DNA from: Ancylostoma caninum
Taxonomy: Eukaryota > Nematoda > Chromadorea > Rhabditida > Ancylostomatidae
Assembly (NCBI GenBank): GCA_037903475.1
Contig: JBAJFG010000297.1
Coordinates: forward strand, 1,550,001 to 1,614,000
DNA: 64,000 nucleotides
Direction of reading: 5' to 3'
Both the position numbers and the translations under genes were made by a program. The notes beneath the pieces were generated by a model. The model worked only from the letters and a program-made list of their open reading frames with translations, had not been told where the DNA came from and did not search any database. Below, in pieces: positions 9,641 through 20,164 of this stretch (the stretch's first letter is position 1; each line of letters begins with the position of its first letter).

Positions 9641-12600
9641 GTTTTCTATCAGAGCCCCCATACCCTTTGTAAATCTTGAGAGTAAGAGAATCCCCGTCTT
9701 CTCCAGCTCAGAATGAATAACAATGAACCGGCAATACAAGAGATAATTATCGTGGAAATGAAACGTATCGACTGCCACGTTACATGGCCATTGATAGCTG
9801 CCAAACTGAGCTCATCGCTCGTACTCTCAAAGACGTACCAAAATAAACTGGCGATGTGATGATAGCGATAGTGGAAACTATTTCTTCGATCGCTACGCCA
9901 CATCAGTTATCAGCTCTCTCATGTCTGAAGCCTCCTCATTCTTTTTATCCATGTGGCGATCGCCGGCCGTCGTGGTGATCGCGATGACAGCCGGCTGTAG
10001 TGGCCACGATTGCTGGCGAAGTCTGGGGATACTCTAATGATAAGGACTTGGGAGTTGCTCAGAAATTTTGATCAACTATTTGTTGATTTTGATCAACTAT
10101 TGGTTGATTGGTTACGCAATGTCATGCCTTGCCAAATTGAAGCATTTACTCCGTATATAAGTGCACAAGCTTTCTCGAAATAAACGGATATCGTGACGGC
10201 ATAATCGCATTGAGACCTCAGCATGGGAAGCGGCAGAAGCATCCACAAAATGAGACGACCGCATAGGTCCAGCCAACACCCAGTTCCCCTTAAACCCGCT
10301 CATCTCTTCAGTGGAGGTGCATAGACCGCTGTAACAGTGAAATGGTGCTTTTCCTGCTGCGTTTGGAACGATATGTCTAGCGGCTCTAGCACCCTTACGG
10401 CGCTTTCTTTAATAGATACATAAATTTCATCTCGCTAAGACGAAGTGACTAGGCTGCACCTCAGCAACGCTTACCTACTGGTATTCGGTTCGCATTCGGA
10501 ATCGGTTCAGACTAAAACGTTTCAGTGCCACCAGCACTATCCTTAAAAATGATTTACTATTTCTCTTTGCTAAAATTCCCTTTAGATCTTGCTTTCTTTG
10601 AATATCTAAACCGAATCTAATTTCAGCATTTAATCTTAGAAGTTTCCGTAACTGGATTTCTGCTCCATTATTATGCTCCTAGCAATAACAGAATATAGTT
10701 GTTGATAGAGGAAAGTGATAGCTGAGGATCCTGCTTTGCCTCTACCTCTACACAGGCTAATGAAAAGTAAAATCAACCACTCGAGGCTCATCTGTAAAGA
10801 AGAGTTGTTAGACTCCTCTGACGAGTAGTTGGGGGAAAAAGGAAAGAAGACTACTCACAATGTTGTGATTATGTCAATACTCACGGCCCACTTTGGAATT
10901 GTCATTTAATGGGTTGAACGTGGTCATGGGCGGAAGCAGATTTGCTCGTGATAGTAGTTGGCACCGCTCCATTCAGATCATCCAACTTCATCTGATTTTG
11001 AGCGACATGTGGTGACAAGTACATATCAGTATTCTAGGAATCCTAACATCTTAGAGGGATTCTTTCCTTAAGCAAGGAAAAGTTTAGAGCCCCTCTCTTG
11101 TGATATACACTGTCGGGTGCATCGCGAACATCTGTAGTATCTGTAATATTATAACGGCCGAACACGTTCAGCTCTATAGAAAGAACCGCGAGAGTCAGCG
11201 TTGACCACAAATTGAGAAAGAAATGCGTTGCCAAGTTGGCGAAAACCCTTATAGAAGGTTATAGCCAAATTTACCTCAAGAAGGCCTATGACATCTCAAT
11301 CACTGACCTGTGAACCCACGCATTCTACTAGTTGTAAGCCCATTCTACAAAAAAAAACACTTTAAAAAACACTTGTTTTTCGGTGAAATTTCACATACGA
11401 ACCCCATTGCGTGGCCACTCCTCAATGGAACCATATCACAGATTTTGACTCTTATTAGTAAAAGATTTTCTATTAAAAAGAACTCTTGCTCGGAATGGGT
11501 AAGTTTCAGCAATATTTTAGCACATTTGAGCCTCTACAATTCTAATAAAAGTTTGTGAGTTTCTCAGCTTTCTTCTCTACAAATTTCAAGTTCATGAAGC
11601 TTGAGCTTCACAAAACTCATTTGGATCCACAAAACTCACTTGAATCTTTCTGAAAAGCAAAGCCCTTGGATTATCGGCACAAACCGACCTTTTTGGGCAC
11701 AACTTCTATGGTCTTCACCATTAAAGTTCAAGGATACTTCGGCTTAATTTAGGTACTCGTTAGTCGTGAATCTTGTTGTTAATTCTTCACTGCTAGGCCG
11801 TACGCTAATTCTGAGACGTTTATACCTTACAGCAGTTGAGCCTCCTTATATAGTATTGAAGTACGTTTTGAGATTACAAATAGAATTATGAAGCCATCTG
11901 CCTATTCAATGTTGGCTTCGTAAAGTTTTAGTTTATCAGGGGGGGGGGGGGGGGGTTCGCTATGATTTCAACTAGGAGGACAAGACTCTGGTATGAATCC
12001 TACACAAAGTGAGAAAATCGATTTTTATGGGAATTTCATCAATAAAAATCATTGCGAGGTCGACTGCGAGTACTACCAAACAATAGATACTGATCGCTTT
12101 CATTGTATTTCTATGGAAAAGAAAAAACAAGCGAAAAACCAGGAGGGAGCGCGTATGAAGGGAAAATGCGCAGCTCAAATGAGCTCGAAATGTCATATGT
12201 TAGGTGTTTCCTGCATTCCACTCAGCCATTTCCTTTTTCTCCCGTGAACACTGTGACGTTTCTTGCTGCTTATTTCCGCTGAAATTACAGAGTTCATTTT
12301 GTTCTCATAATTTCTCTCTCTTGTTAGTATCGGCTGACAAACACGTTTCTAGTGAAACCCTGACAGGTGATGTTGTTTGGGAAACTAATGAACTGTTTTT
12401 CTCCAGCATACTGTCAAACACCAAGAAACTTTTCTGGTCAAGTTCTATGACCGAATGAGACAAATCTGCTGCTCACTATTCCTTTCAAACGATTTATTCC
12501 TCATGAAAATAAATGAAGTGTGCAGCTAGAGAACACTGCTTGTGTTTTGGGTCTCATTACTCGAAGTACGGAAGTTAGTCAACTGTCGCTTTATTTTAAA

Positions 12601-13548
12601 GGAGTGCAACACTATCAATAAGTCAACAAGTGGAAGCAGAATAGTTAGCGCTTCATATTGCTCGTCCAAAGGCTGTTCTCGAGATGTTGTCTCCTCTCTC
12701 TAATGTGTAAAGATACGCCTGAAAAAAAAAGAAACTTTTAATAAATAGCAAGCGAGCAAATGTGAGGAGCTATAAAAAGAATGGAAGAATAGACGAATGT
12801 TGATTAAATTTATGCTTTCATTAATTATTTCAAAGACTCCTTATCCATTCCTTCTCTTTCTGGAAAATTGTGCAGCAGGAACGCAGAAAGAACAGCCAAG
12901 CAGGTTAAGTTCGAAGCCTAGGCCATCTCTGGCCCCCCCCCCCCCACCACCTCTCTCTCTCCCCCCATTCGCTGCAGTCCTCCTTTCAGTTATTGCTGAA
13001 GCTTTCCTCCTCTGAGCAGCAACTGGGGAAGGGTGGCAGCAATTGCGGGGCGGATAGCAGCAAGTAGAGAGACATGGTCAGTTTTTTTTTTCTAACTAGA
13101 CGCACTACGCGTTCATGCTACACAGTTATCAAAGCTAGTATATCAGCTTATTCGAACGCGGTATTAGAAGGTACAATGTAGCGCTGGGCCGACTCCTTCT
13201 TGGTTATGAGCCAAAAATTCGATTTCATTTGAGAATACTGGAGATGTGTGAATATGTTTATGCTCGATAACCTACAATGCTTCCTTCCTATTATTTTTCT
13301 GGAGGAAGCGCTGGGGTGTAGCCAGCTAGAATAGCTAGTCATAGGGAATCTTTTTCACGCAAATGGGGATGAAAACATCAAAAATGGCAACAAGTAGCCA
13401 TTACGGCAGCGTAATCCTGCTGGTCCACGAGGACCATGCGAATGGACCACGCTTGACCACCTCTATTCAACTATGGAATGAGGGTGGGCACATCCCCCTT
13501 CGAAAGCTCACACTAGGTATTACAGTATTCGCACTTCATTTTGTTGCT
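9641..13548. other. Gene-poor interval
   Basis: No supported gene. Seen: two near-copies of TTTTGATCAACTATT at 10070-10105; a possible minus-strand exon at 11199-11043 (after an acceptor TTTCTATAG, containing NITDTTDVRDAPDSVYHKRG) with no partner exons; a G17 tract at 11939-11955; and a C13 tract at 12933-12945. The rest is unassigned. Confidence 0.35.
11939..11955 (+). repeat. Poly(G) tract of 17
   Basis: Uninterrupted G17. Similar homopolymers occur at 24467-24479 (G13), 53744-53755 (G12), 9340-9349 (G10) and 12933-12945 (C13). Long G tracts are common in nematode genomes and can form quadruplexes. Confidence 0.9.
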
Positions 13549-13554
13549 TTTATT
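13549..13554 (-). terminator. AATAAA poly(A) signal of the secreted-protein gene
   Basis: AATAAA on the minus strand directly follows the TGA stop at 13557-13555. It supports this stop as the true 3' end of the gene. Confidence 0.6.
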
Positions 13555-14019
13555 TCATTTTGCCCTAGCAAACAGTAACCTTTCTAGTAATCCTCTTATA
13601 AACGCTAAGTTAGAAAAGTGACAAGTGTTCAGGAGATTCTGAATGGAACGATATCTACTTCGCTCTACTAGATCTAGCAATCTAGCAGGATTTCCCCGAA
13701 AATCTTTTGAAAGTTTACAGTCAAACTCCTGAATTACAGGTGCATACCTTCGGAATTCCGCTGGATCAAACTTTTTGCCTCTTGCTGCATGAAACCTGAA
13801 ATCTCGCTTGTCGTGTCGCATCATCTCGCGGAGCTCTCTGGCAACAACGTTAACCAAATCCTGAACACAGATTGAACAGTATCTCTAGAACATACTTAAT
13901 ATTATGTAAATGAAATAGAAGTCTGGTGAACCAACCGGCCTCTCTTCTGATAACCTTTGAGCGTCAATTAAGCACGTGGCCAAGCAGAGAGCAACGATAA
14001 AGACAGTTGTTGACGACAT
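13555..14019 (-). CDS. Small secreted protein with dibasic sites, possible peptide precursor
   Basis: Two exons: 14019-13936 and 13860-13555, joined in phase 0 through a 75-nt intron (donor CCG|GTTGGT, weak; acceptor GTGTTCAG, strong). The product is 129 residues. Residues 1-20 are a clear signal peptide (MSSTTVFIVALCLATCLIDA). Then come RLSEERP and a basic region with candidate processing sites: MMRHDKR, FHAARGKK and FDPAEFRR. The C-terminal half contains VIQEFDCKLSKDFRGNPARL and ends GLLERLLFARAK. There are only two cysteines after the signal peptide, so no disulfide-rich fold is evident. KR and GKK sites resemble prohormone cleavage and amidation signals, so a neuropeptide or hormone precursor is possible, but no known peptide family was recognised. 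A good donor (GAAG|GTATGC) inside exon 2 could mark an alternative intron. An acceptor-like TTCCAG lies 4 nt before the ATG. Confidence 0.58.
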
Positions 14020-14523
14020 TGTCCTGGAACTAAAGCACTCTCGTAACATTTCCGTAAAACCCATCTTGAGATGAATAGGACCAATGTCGATCACGAGCGG
14101 TGTGTTACGCAGTATCTTGAAACAAATATCAGTTCGGAGGTGAGTGCAAACCAGCGTCGGAAATTTCGAATCACTGAGCTCATAACACCGGAATATGATT
14201 GTGAGGATATAAGGATATATCATGTGATGAGTTGAGCCAGAGAAAGCCTGAGAACGACTTGATTGATTTATTGCGTCTCATTTACAATGCTATGAATATA
14301 CAGTGCCAGACCTATTACAAGTTCAGACTGAGCAACCACCGCTAAGATGGAATGAGTAAACAAACTGATCTATGCTACACATATCTTGAGCTTAATGGTA
14401 GTGTCTAAGCATAGAACCCATTTGGCTATCAGAAGATGCACAGGGCGACGCCGATTACAATGGTGTAGGAATCTCAGCTCAAAAGTGCAGAAAATCCACT
14501 TTTTAAACCGTCTATTTTTGAAG
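14020..14523. other. Upstream region of the secreted-protein gene
   Basis: Probable promoter side of the minus-strand gene ending at 13555. No TATA box or other element was defined. Confidence 0.3.
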
Positions 14524-14716
14524 GAACCCAGCGCATCCACATCTCGTGCATGAAGTTGCGCCGCGATCAATCGATGTCCCCGCTGCAACTCCATGCTAGC
14601 ATGCGGCCCTTGCATTCGACCGCATAACTGCCACTCCACGCTGGCATGGAGTTGCAGCGGGGCATCGATCGATCGCTGCGCAACTCCGTGTACGAGTTGT
14701 CGATGTGGGTAGGGTT
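14524..14716. mobile_element. Fold-back (palindromic) MITE of about 190 bp
   Basis: Left-arm words GAAGTTGCG, CGATCAATCGATG and CCCCGCTGCAACTCCATGC reappear inverted on the right as GCATGGAGTTGCAGCGGGG, CATCGATCGATCG and CGCAACTCC. Outer arms CCACATC/GATGTGG and GAACCC/GGGTTC extend the pairing to about 85 bp per arm. No coding content; the 118-codon minus-strand frame over it is incidental. Confidence 0.75.
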
Positions 14717-15918
14717 CAATATTCAATCAATTTTGAACATTTGAACAGAGATACCCACACCAATCGTATTCTAATCGGTCTCACCGCGGGTATCTTCTGA
14801 TACCCAATACCTCAAATTGGTCCTGAGATTGGACAGTTTCTTTAACAGCACGTCTGAAAGGAGCAGTGGAGCATCTGATTGTGATTCTCCTGCTCATTTT
14901 GGTGTATGCAGACCCCACCCTTTCTGTGAACTGACTTCTTGTAATTGAAGAGTAATTTCGAATTGCTCCAAGTTACACAAGATTTCTGGAATTTCACAAA
15001 AAGAACACATTATCTAGTGCATATGGAGACACTACCATTCCTGTCGAGCCTGTAAAGTTGAAAGTGTGTCGAATCTTAGACAGGGTGCTGCATGAATACT
15101 GTGCCAAGCTTTGTTGTTAGTTCCATCCTCACTACGCTCTCTCTTTATTTCATCTATAATATTGTCGCACCTTCCTCTGTATTACTTCCACTTCTCGCAA
15201 TCTCAAGTCAATGTTGCACGTCGCCCAGCTAAAAGGTTAACCACAACCCTTCTCTCATAAAGCCTAACAGTACCATCTTGTCTCTTGATCGCTTATCTTT
15301 CGTGGCATTAATACATCAACAACTAATCCATTTTGCACTGTGGTGTAATACGTTAAACGAATGTCATCATCCGTATGTCCACGCAAATGTACCAGTCCAC
15401 TGCCCGAGAAAATCCACACAAAACGAATCTCTTGCAGAAATGCGGAAAAAAATGTGGTAAGTCGCTCACAGAGCTACGAGCTTTGCTGACTGAGAAGGAT
15501 AAACTGTTCATTGAGAAGGTCCTAGGACTCTGCAATGACCAGGAATAGCTTGGTCAGAGGTACGATCGAGAATGCACAAAAATTTCCGCTTTACGTTTAC
15601 TTTGGCCTCAAATTCCATATCTTATGATATATGTGCGGGATTTGAAATTTCACCTCTGCATCCCCTGCACCAAACGCCAGTTGAAAGGGAAAAGGCACCC
15701 ACGTGGTCGGAAATCATTATCCTACATCGACAGTGGTTACAAACTCATCCTTTCTCTACAAAATCTGATCACATGGTTCAAATTATCAACAGTTATCAGT
15801 CTCCTGAAGTCAAGCGCCCCCAGGATTGCTTTATTTCCACAAAATCCACCGAAAAATAAGGAGCTTCTCACCTTACAACAAGTGCGCACATGACAGATGG
15901 TAAGTTTTACGCATTATG
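14717..15918. other. Interval before the mariner-type element
   Basis: No gene assigned. A good donor, ACAGATG|GTAAGT, occurs at 15899 and two overlapping plus-strand frames are open over 15572-15893. No acceptor or partner exon could be matched, so this stays unassigned. Confidence 0.3.
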
Positions 15919-16006
15919 TATCAGGTTGGTGCAAAATTAATTGCCGAAGTGAACACTTCAGTTCAATGTGTTATAACTCAGCTCAAACACAACTTCACAC
16001 TAGCAC

Positions 16007-16901
16007 CAGGGCGCAGCACCAGGTGGTCATTGACCACCAGGACTTAGTAGCGTCCTGCAGATTCAGGGGGCTTAGCACCAGTGTCCGGGGCGTAGCCAAC
16101 CGCTAACCGTCTACTGATGTTAGAGACAAGCAGATTTCAGAAAGGCACTTCTGGAGGATCATCAAACTCGTGGCTGAAGACCACCGTTGTTCAACCATTT
16201 ACTCCATCCCTACCCTGCACTCTGGTGCGCTCCAGTGATAATCAGGTGTTGCTCAACCTGTAGGAGACGTATCATGTTGGAATTTTGACTGTAGATGCGC
16301 ACTATACCAACGAGTATCCCCCCAAAGTGGCACCGTTCGTTTTTGAGAAACCGTCTTCGTTTTTGAGAAAAACCGTCATTAATGGTCAAAAAGTGGTTTT
16401 TGACCATTACCATTAATGACGGTTTTTTTCAAAAACGAAGACGGTTTCTCAAAAACGAAAGATGCCACTTTGGGGGAGAGTGGTACACCTAGGCGCATTT
16501 CTTGGAGTTGACAGCGTATCGGAACACTTCCTCAAACGAGAGAAATTTCCTGGGAAAGTTCCGGGTTTGAGAGAAAAAACCACGCTCCAATGACAATTTC
16601 TTGTATCTGACAGGTCCTATAACAAGTTTCAACGAGTTCTAGCGGCATCAAACAGTTCCGTACTGAGATCGGTTTTTCGAGGATTTTAGCTTGAATTTGA
16701 GATGATTTAGGCTGTCTTCGCTAAATTTCTTGCTGAAACATCATTCGTCATCTCACTAACGCTTATTTAATTCACTTTTTTAGTGCTATCTGCTTTTCCT
16801 GAAAGAACCCTAGTGTGTAGGTAATACTTAGTAGCCCATTTCGGAATTCGACTGGACTTAGTACTCCCCAACTGACACTGACCACCTAGTGCTGCGCCCT
16901 G
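16007..16901. mobile_element. Non-autonomous hAT element with perfect 8-bp target duplication
   Basis: ACTAGCAC occurs at 15999-16006 and again at 16902-16909. Between them the ends are CAGGGCGCAGCACCAGGTGG and, inverted, CAGGGCGCAGCACTAGGTGG; similarity continues inward as TCA(T/G)TG and GTACTAAGTCC-like words. An 8-bp duplication and CAGGG ends are hallmarks of hAT transposons. Length is 895 bp and no transposase was seen. It is inserted in the mariner-type element and carries its own internal palindrome. Confidence 0.85.
16304..16487. repeat. Large palindrome inside the hAT element
   Basis: CCCCCAAAGTGGCA, CGTTTTTGAGAAACCGTCTT, AAAACCGTCATTAATGGT and CAAAAA read inward on the left and recur inverted on the right, with a short GTGGTT centre near 16393-16398. 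Arms are about 75 to 90 bp and nearly perfect. It may be an independent fold-back MITE. Confidence 0.85.
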
Positions 16902-18094
16902 ACTAGCACTCATTCAATTCCGCAGATCCTTCCCAACGATTTAGTTCATATTCTATGCCTTTGCAGAAGAAACCGATATAGCGACAATTCACAAACTTTT
17001 GAAGAGCGATCTCAGCATGCTCCAGGTCAGCAATCTGCTGCTCTCTGAGGTTTGCATCTGAAACTAAGAAAAAGAGATATTCAGTAAGGAAAAAGGTCTA
17101 ACGATGAATGATGGATGCGAATCTCGATGCCTTACTGCACCAGTTTCTGCCGGGTGAATTTTTGAGTGAGAGAGTTAGCGCCGCCCGGAGGCAGTGGAAA
17201 ACCTCACCCTGTTCATCACTGCCTACCATATCCACTGCAGGTTTCTGGAGATTAACTCGAATTTACAACACTAGAACCCTGCTGTCAATGCCAAACTAGG
17301 TTTGAGAAGGCTGCGGTCACTCACACCCTTACAGCACCACTAAACTCCCGACACAACCTCCCTAAAGCGAAAATTTTGTTTGGGAAAAGTTAGAAGTGGG
17401 GAAACGCCTCTGTCCATACCCGTCCGCACTACTTGCTACAGAAACCGAGCTTCCTTTACGATAATTATATGGCCTAGAAATGAATCGTTTTGCGAGGAAA
17501 AAACTAATTTAGAGACGATGCCACGCTAGGTGAGACGCTGGTCATCAGTCAGATCTTGTGGTATTCACGTCCGCCTCTTTCTTACCCAGCTGATTGAGGT
17601 CAGATGTTTTGAAACTGTAGTATAGTGAGCATCCATTCTCGCTCTCGTCGTCCGGATTGTAAGATCCGGTTCGGGTTCCACGGCTGTCCTCAACGCCTGA
17701 TCGTCAAGCGACATCCCACGACCATGACTATGGTGGTATTTGAGTTTAAAATCGTAGGAAGGAAACTTCGCGAACCCCTAGCTGACTCTCCATTGGGAAG
17801 GCGACTCTAGTCCTAAACAGATGCAAGATTACCTGACACCTCCGGTTCAGAGTATTAGAGTTTAAATTCATTAACCGTGACCACCCGAAAATCGAGTCTG
17901 CTCATCAATTGTTCGCAACTTCATAAAAAGCTACTGAAAAGATTTAGCCAGAATATCCAAGTGGCTCTTAAAAGAGGGGGAAAAGTCCTTCCGAAGGTCA
18001 CACAAATTTGATTGGAATTACTCAAATTCCACAGGAGAGGAATGTTTATTTGTGCATACTCAAAAACGGCAGTTAATTTGGCACCAACCTTATA

Positions 18095-19299
18095 AACTTA
18101 CTCTAGCAGAAGTTAAAAACATCGGTTATCGCTGCAGACTGAATCACAAACGGCTACAAGAGAAGGCAGTTGTTTCATATGAAGAGAAAAGTGATCGATG
18201 AAAAGATGATTAAAAAAATGCATCCTGACCATGTAAAATCTGTGAACTGATTCATCCAGCTGTAGTGAGAACTGTCGTCTGAACTCTCGTTCGATACCGT
18301 AATAAGGATAGTACGACTTCAAAGCGGTGTCGCAACTCACTCTTCTATTAAGGTTATATTAACATACTGGAACTTTTCGATACACTGATACTCAATGATG
18401 TATAGAAAATGTTTCGAAACGGTCTTCAAAAATCCATCTTTTTACGATGGAGTTTCTGCCAGTTTGCCAGACCAAACTAACGTATCAAGCCGTCTGTTAT
18501 TCTTAGTCTTACAGGTAGGACACCAAGACTAGCTGGACGACGCTCGGAAGTCGCAGGCAGCCAGCAGCCAACGCGGGACGACGCTTCTCCCGGAGCAGTT
18601 CGTGAACTCAGCATTTGGACTTTCTCAGAAACGGGAACTTGACATCTTCGTGGATTTTGTTTTACATTTCCAGATCCAGTATGGGAGAGAGGCCAAGTAT
18701 CTGTTCAAATCTCCAATACGAAGAAAAGGATTGGAACACTGCTTTAGAGTTGAGCAAAACTGAAGCTTCAATGAAAGCTAGGGAATACCACAAATTCTGT
18801 GACGATTTTACTTATCGGCATCACTCTATCACCCTAAATCTTGGTGGTGGACAGATTCATTCCTTTTGAAAAGGCGTATAAAGATATCAGTCGAGCTCAT
18901 TTGGCAATCGAAAGGAGGATGGGGTTGAGCCAGACATCGAAAACAGTGTTACACGCACAAAGAAGATTTTGTTTGCCGCAATGCGTCGCAAACAGTTGTG
19001 CGTAAGCAAAATTTTAAATCACTGGTACGGAAAACGAAATGCCAAAAATGGGCGGAAAACGGAAAGCGTAAAAAGGAAAACGCAAAATTCTGTCCAAGCA
19101 CAGACTTGTGACCAAAAGTCCTTTTCAACATTGGATTTTCTACGTATCTTCTTGACGAGCACACGTGGTGGCTCTTTCGAGTAATTAAGTAACTTCAAGT
19201 CTTATGACTAGTCTGATGGTACTTACTTCAAACGCCTAGTATATAGGTAGATCGAGGAGTATTTATTTTTCACCTAGTTACGGGAGATTATCAGAGTTA
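18095..19299. other. Interval with an AAACGGAAAG-type degenerate repeat
   Basis: No gene is supported. Around 19025-19095 the words GGCGGAAAACGGAAAGCGTA and AAAAGGAAAACGC match a stretch at 21260-21345, so a short dispersed repeat is present. Confidence 0.4.
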
Positions 19300-19301
19300 T
19301 A

Positions 19302-20162
19302 CAGGGTGCGCCATAAGTTCTTGCACAACATATTTCGCACCACTACTACAGCGGAATACAACGCAATGGCATGACCTCTATGGCCACACTAAGCCAACTC
19401 AAAACCAACTCATATAATCTAACAGATCGGGAATATGTCGCAATTTGCTTTTGTGGTAGCTCGAAGTCGAGTGCGAGGAGCACCCATCGCGGCACGGATC
19501 ATCGATGTCATCTTAGAGCTGTAACCACTCTTCAGAACAGAGCTGTTCTATTTTGAAAACAGGATTCCGTTTCCCCTCTTTCTTCAAGTATTTCATCGTG
19601 TTTTTCAAAAGAAGTCTAACCATTGCAATTTTTCTTAGATTTTCATGGTCCACAACACAACGTCACGCTCAGTTCCATTTGAACAGCACAAGTGAGACCT
19701 TGCTGCATCAAATTGACACTTTATAGCTGAGCCTTGACGTTGCAGTAAGAAACAAAATGTGCTCATGGAGCAAGCGCGTCTACTGGAGTAGTGTGCGGAG
19801 AAAATACTGTGCTGAGGTCTAACTCTCCTGCGCACTAATCTGAATTCGATGGATTGTTGTATGGCACCATTGTTCAAGAGCAAATGAGAGCTACATTATG
19901 CGAGAGTTTGAGCTCGTACCATGAGGCTGAGGAAAAGCTTTGGAAAGATCAAGACATGGAGTATCACCGTGGAGCAACGGGTGCGCCTCCCCGTCTACTT
20001 TGAGCTGCTGCAAAGGCAAATTGTGACATATTCTCTACCTGTTAAGTTATTTGAGTTGCTATTGAATTGGTTTAATGTGTCCATATAGGTCATGCCATTG
20101 CGTTGAATTCCGCTGCTATAGTGGTACGAAATATGTTGTGCAAAAACTTATGGCGCACCCTG
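19302..20162. mobile_element. 861-bp Tc1/mariner-type MITE with terminal repeats of about 95 bp
   Basis: The left end CAGGGTGCGCCATAAGTTCT, then TGCACAACATATTTCG, CACCACTA, AGCGGAATACAACGCAATGG and CATGACC, is repeated inverted at the right end with few mismatches. TA flanks both ends (19300-19301 and 20163-20164). A plus-strand frame at 19371-19556 (SQLKTNSYNLTDREYVAICF) might be a remnant of a transposase N terminus, but this is weak. CAGGGTGNGCC ends are shared with a single end at about 25460 and with the element at 41925. Confidence 0.82.
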
Positions 20163-20164
20163 TA

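Larger units (their letters stand above)
15921..18092. mobile_element. Mariner/Tc1-type element interrupted by a hAT element
   Basis: Left end TCAGGTTGGTGCAAAATTAA then TTGCC at 15921; right end (reverse complement) TAAGGTTGGTGCCAAATTAA then CTGCC at 18092. TA lies directly outside both ends (15919-15920, 18093-18094), the TA target duplication of mariners. Total length is 2172 bp; removing the 903 bp of nested hAT element and duplication leaves 1269 bp, the usual size of a mariner. No transposase frame was recognised, so it is decayed or non-autonomous. Confidence 0.72.

Noticed and set aside
11043..11234. Minus-strand exon (NITDTTDVRDAPDSVYHKRG) with a possible membrane segment
   Set aside because: One plausible acceptor but no matching upstream or downstream exon and no poly(A) signal; noted only within the interval entry.
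14370..14726. 118-codon minus-strand frame
   Set aside because: Covers a fold-back MITE; composition follows the palindrome and no splice or promoter context was found.
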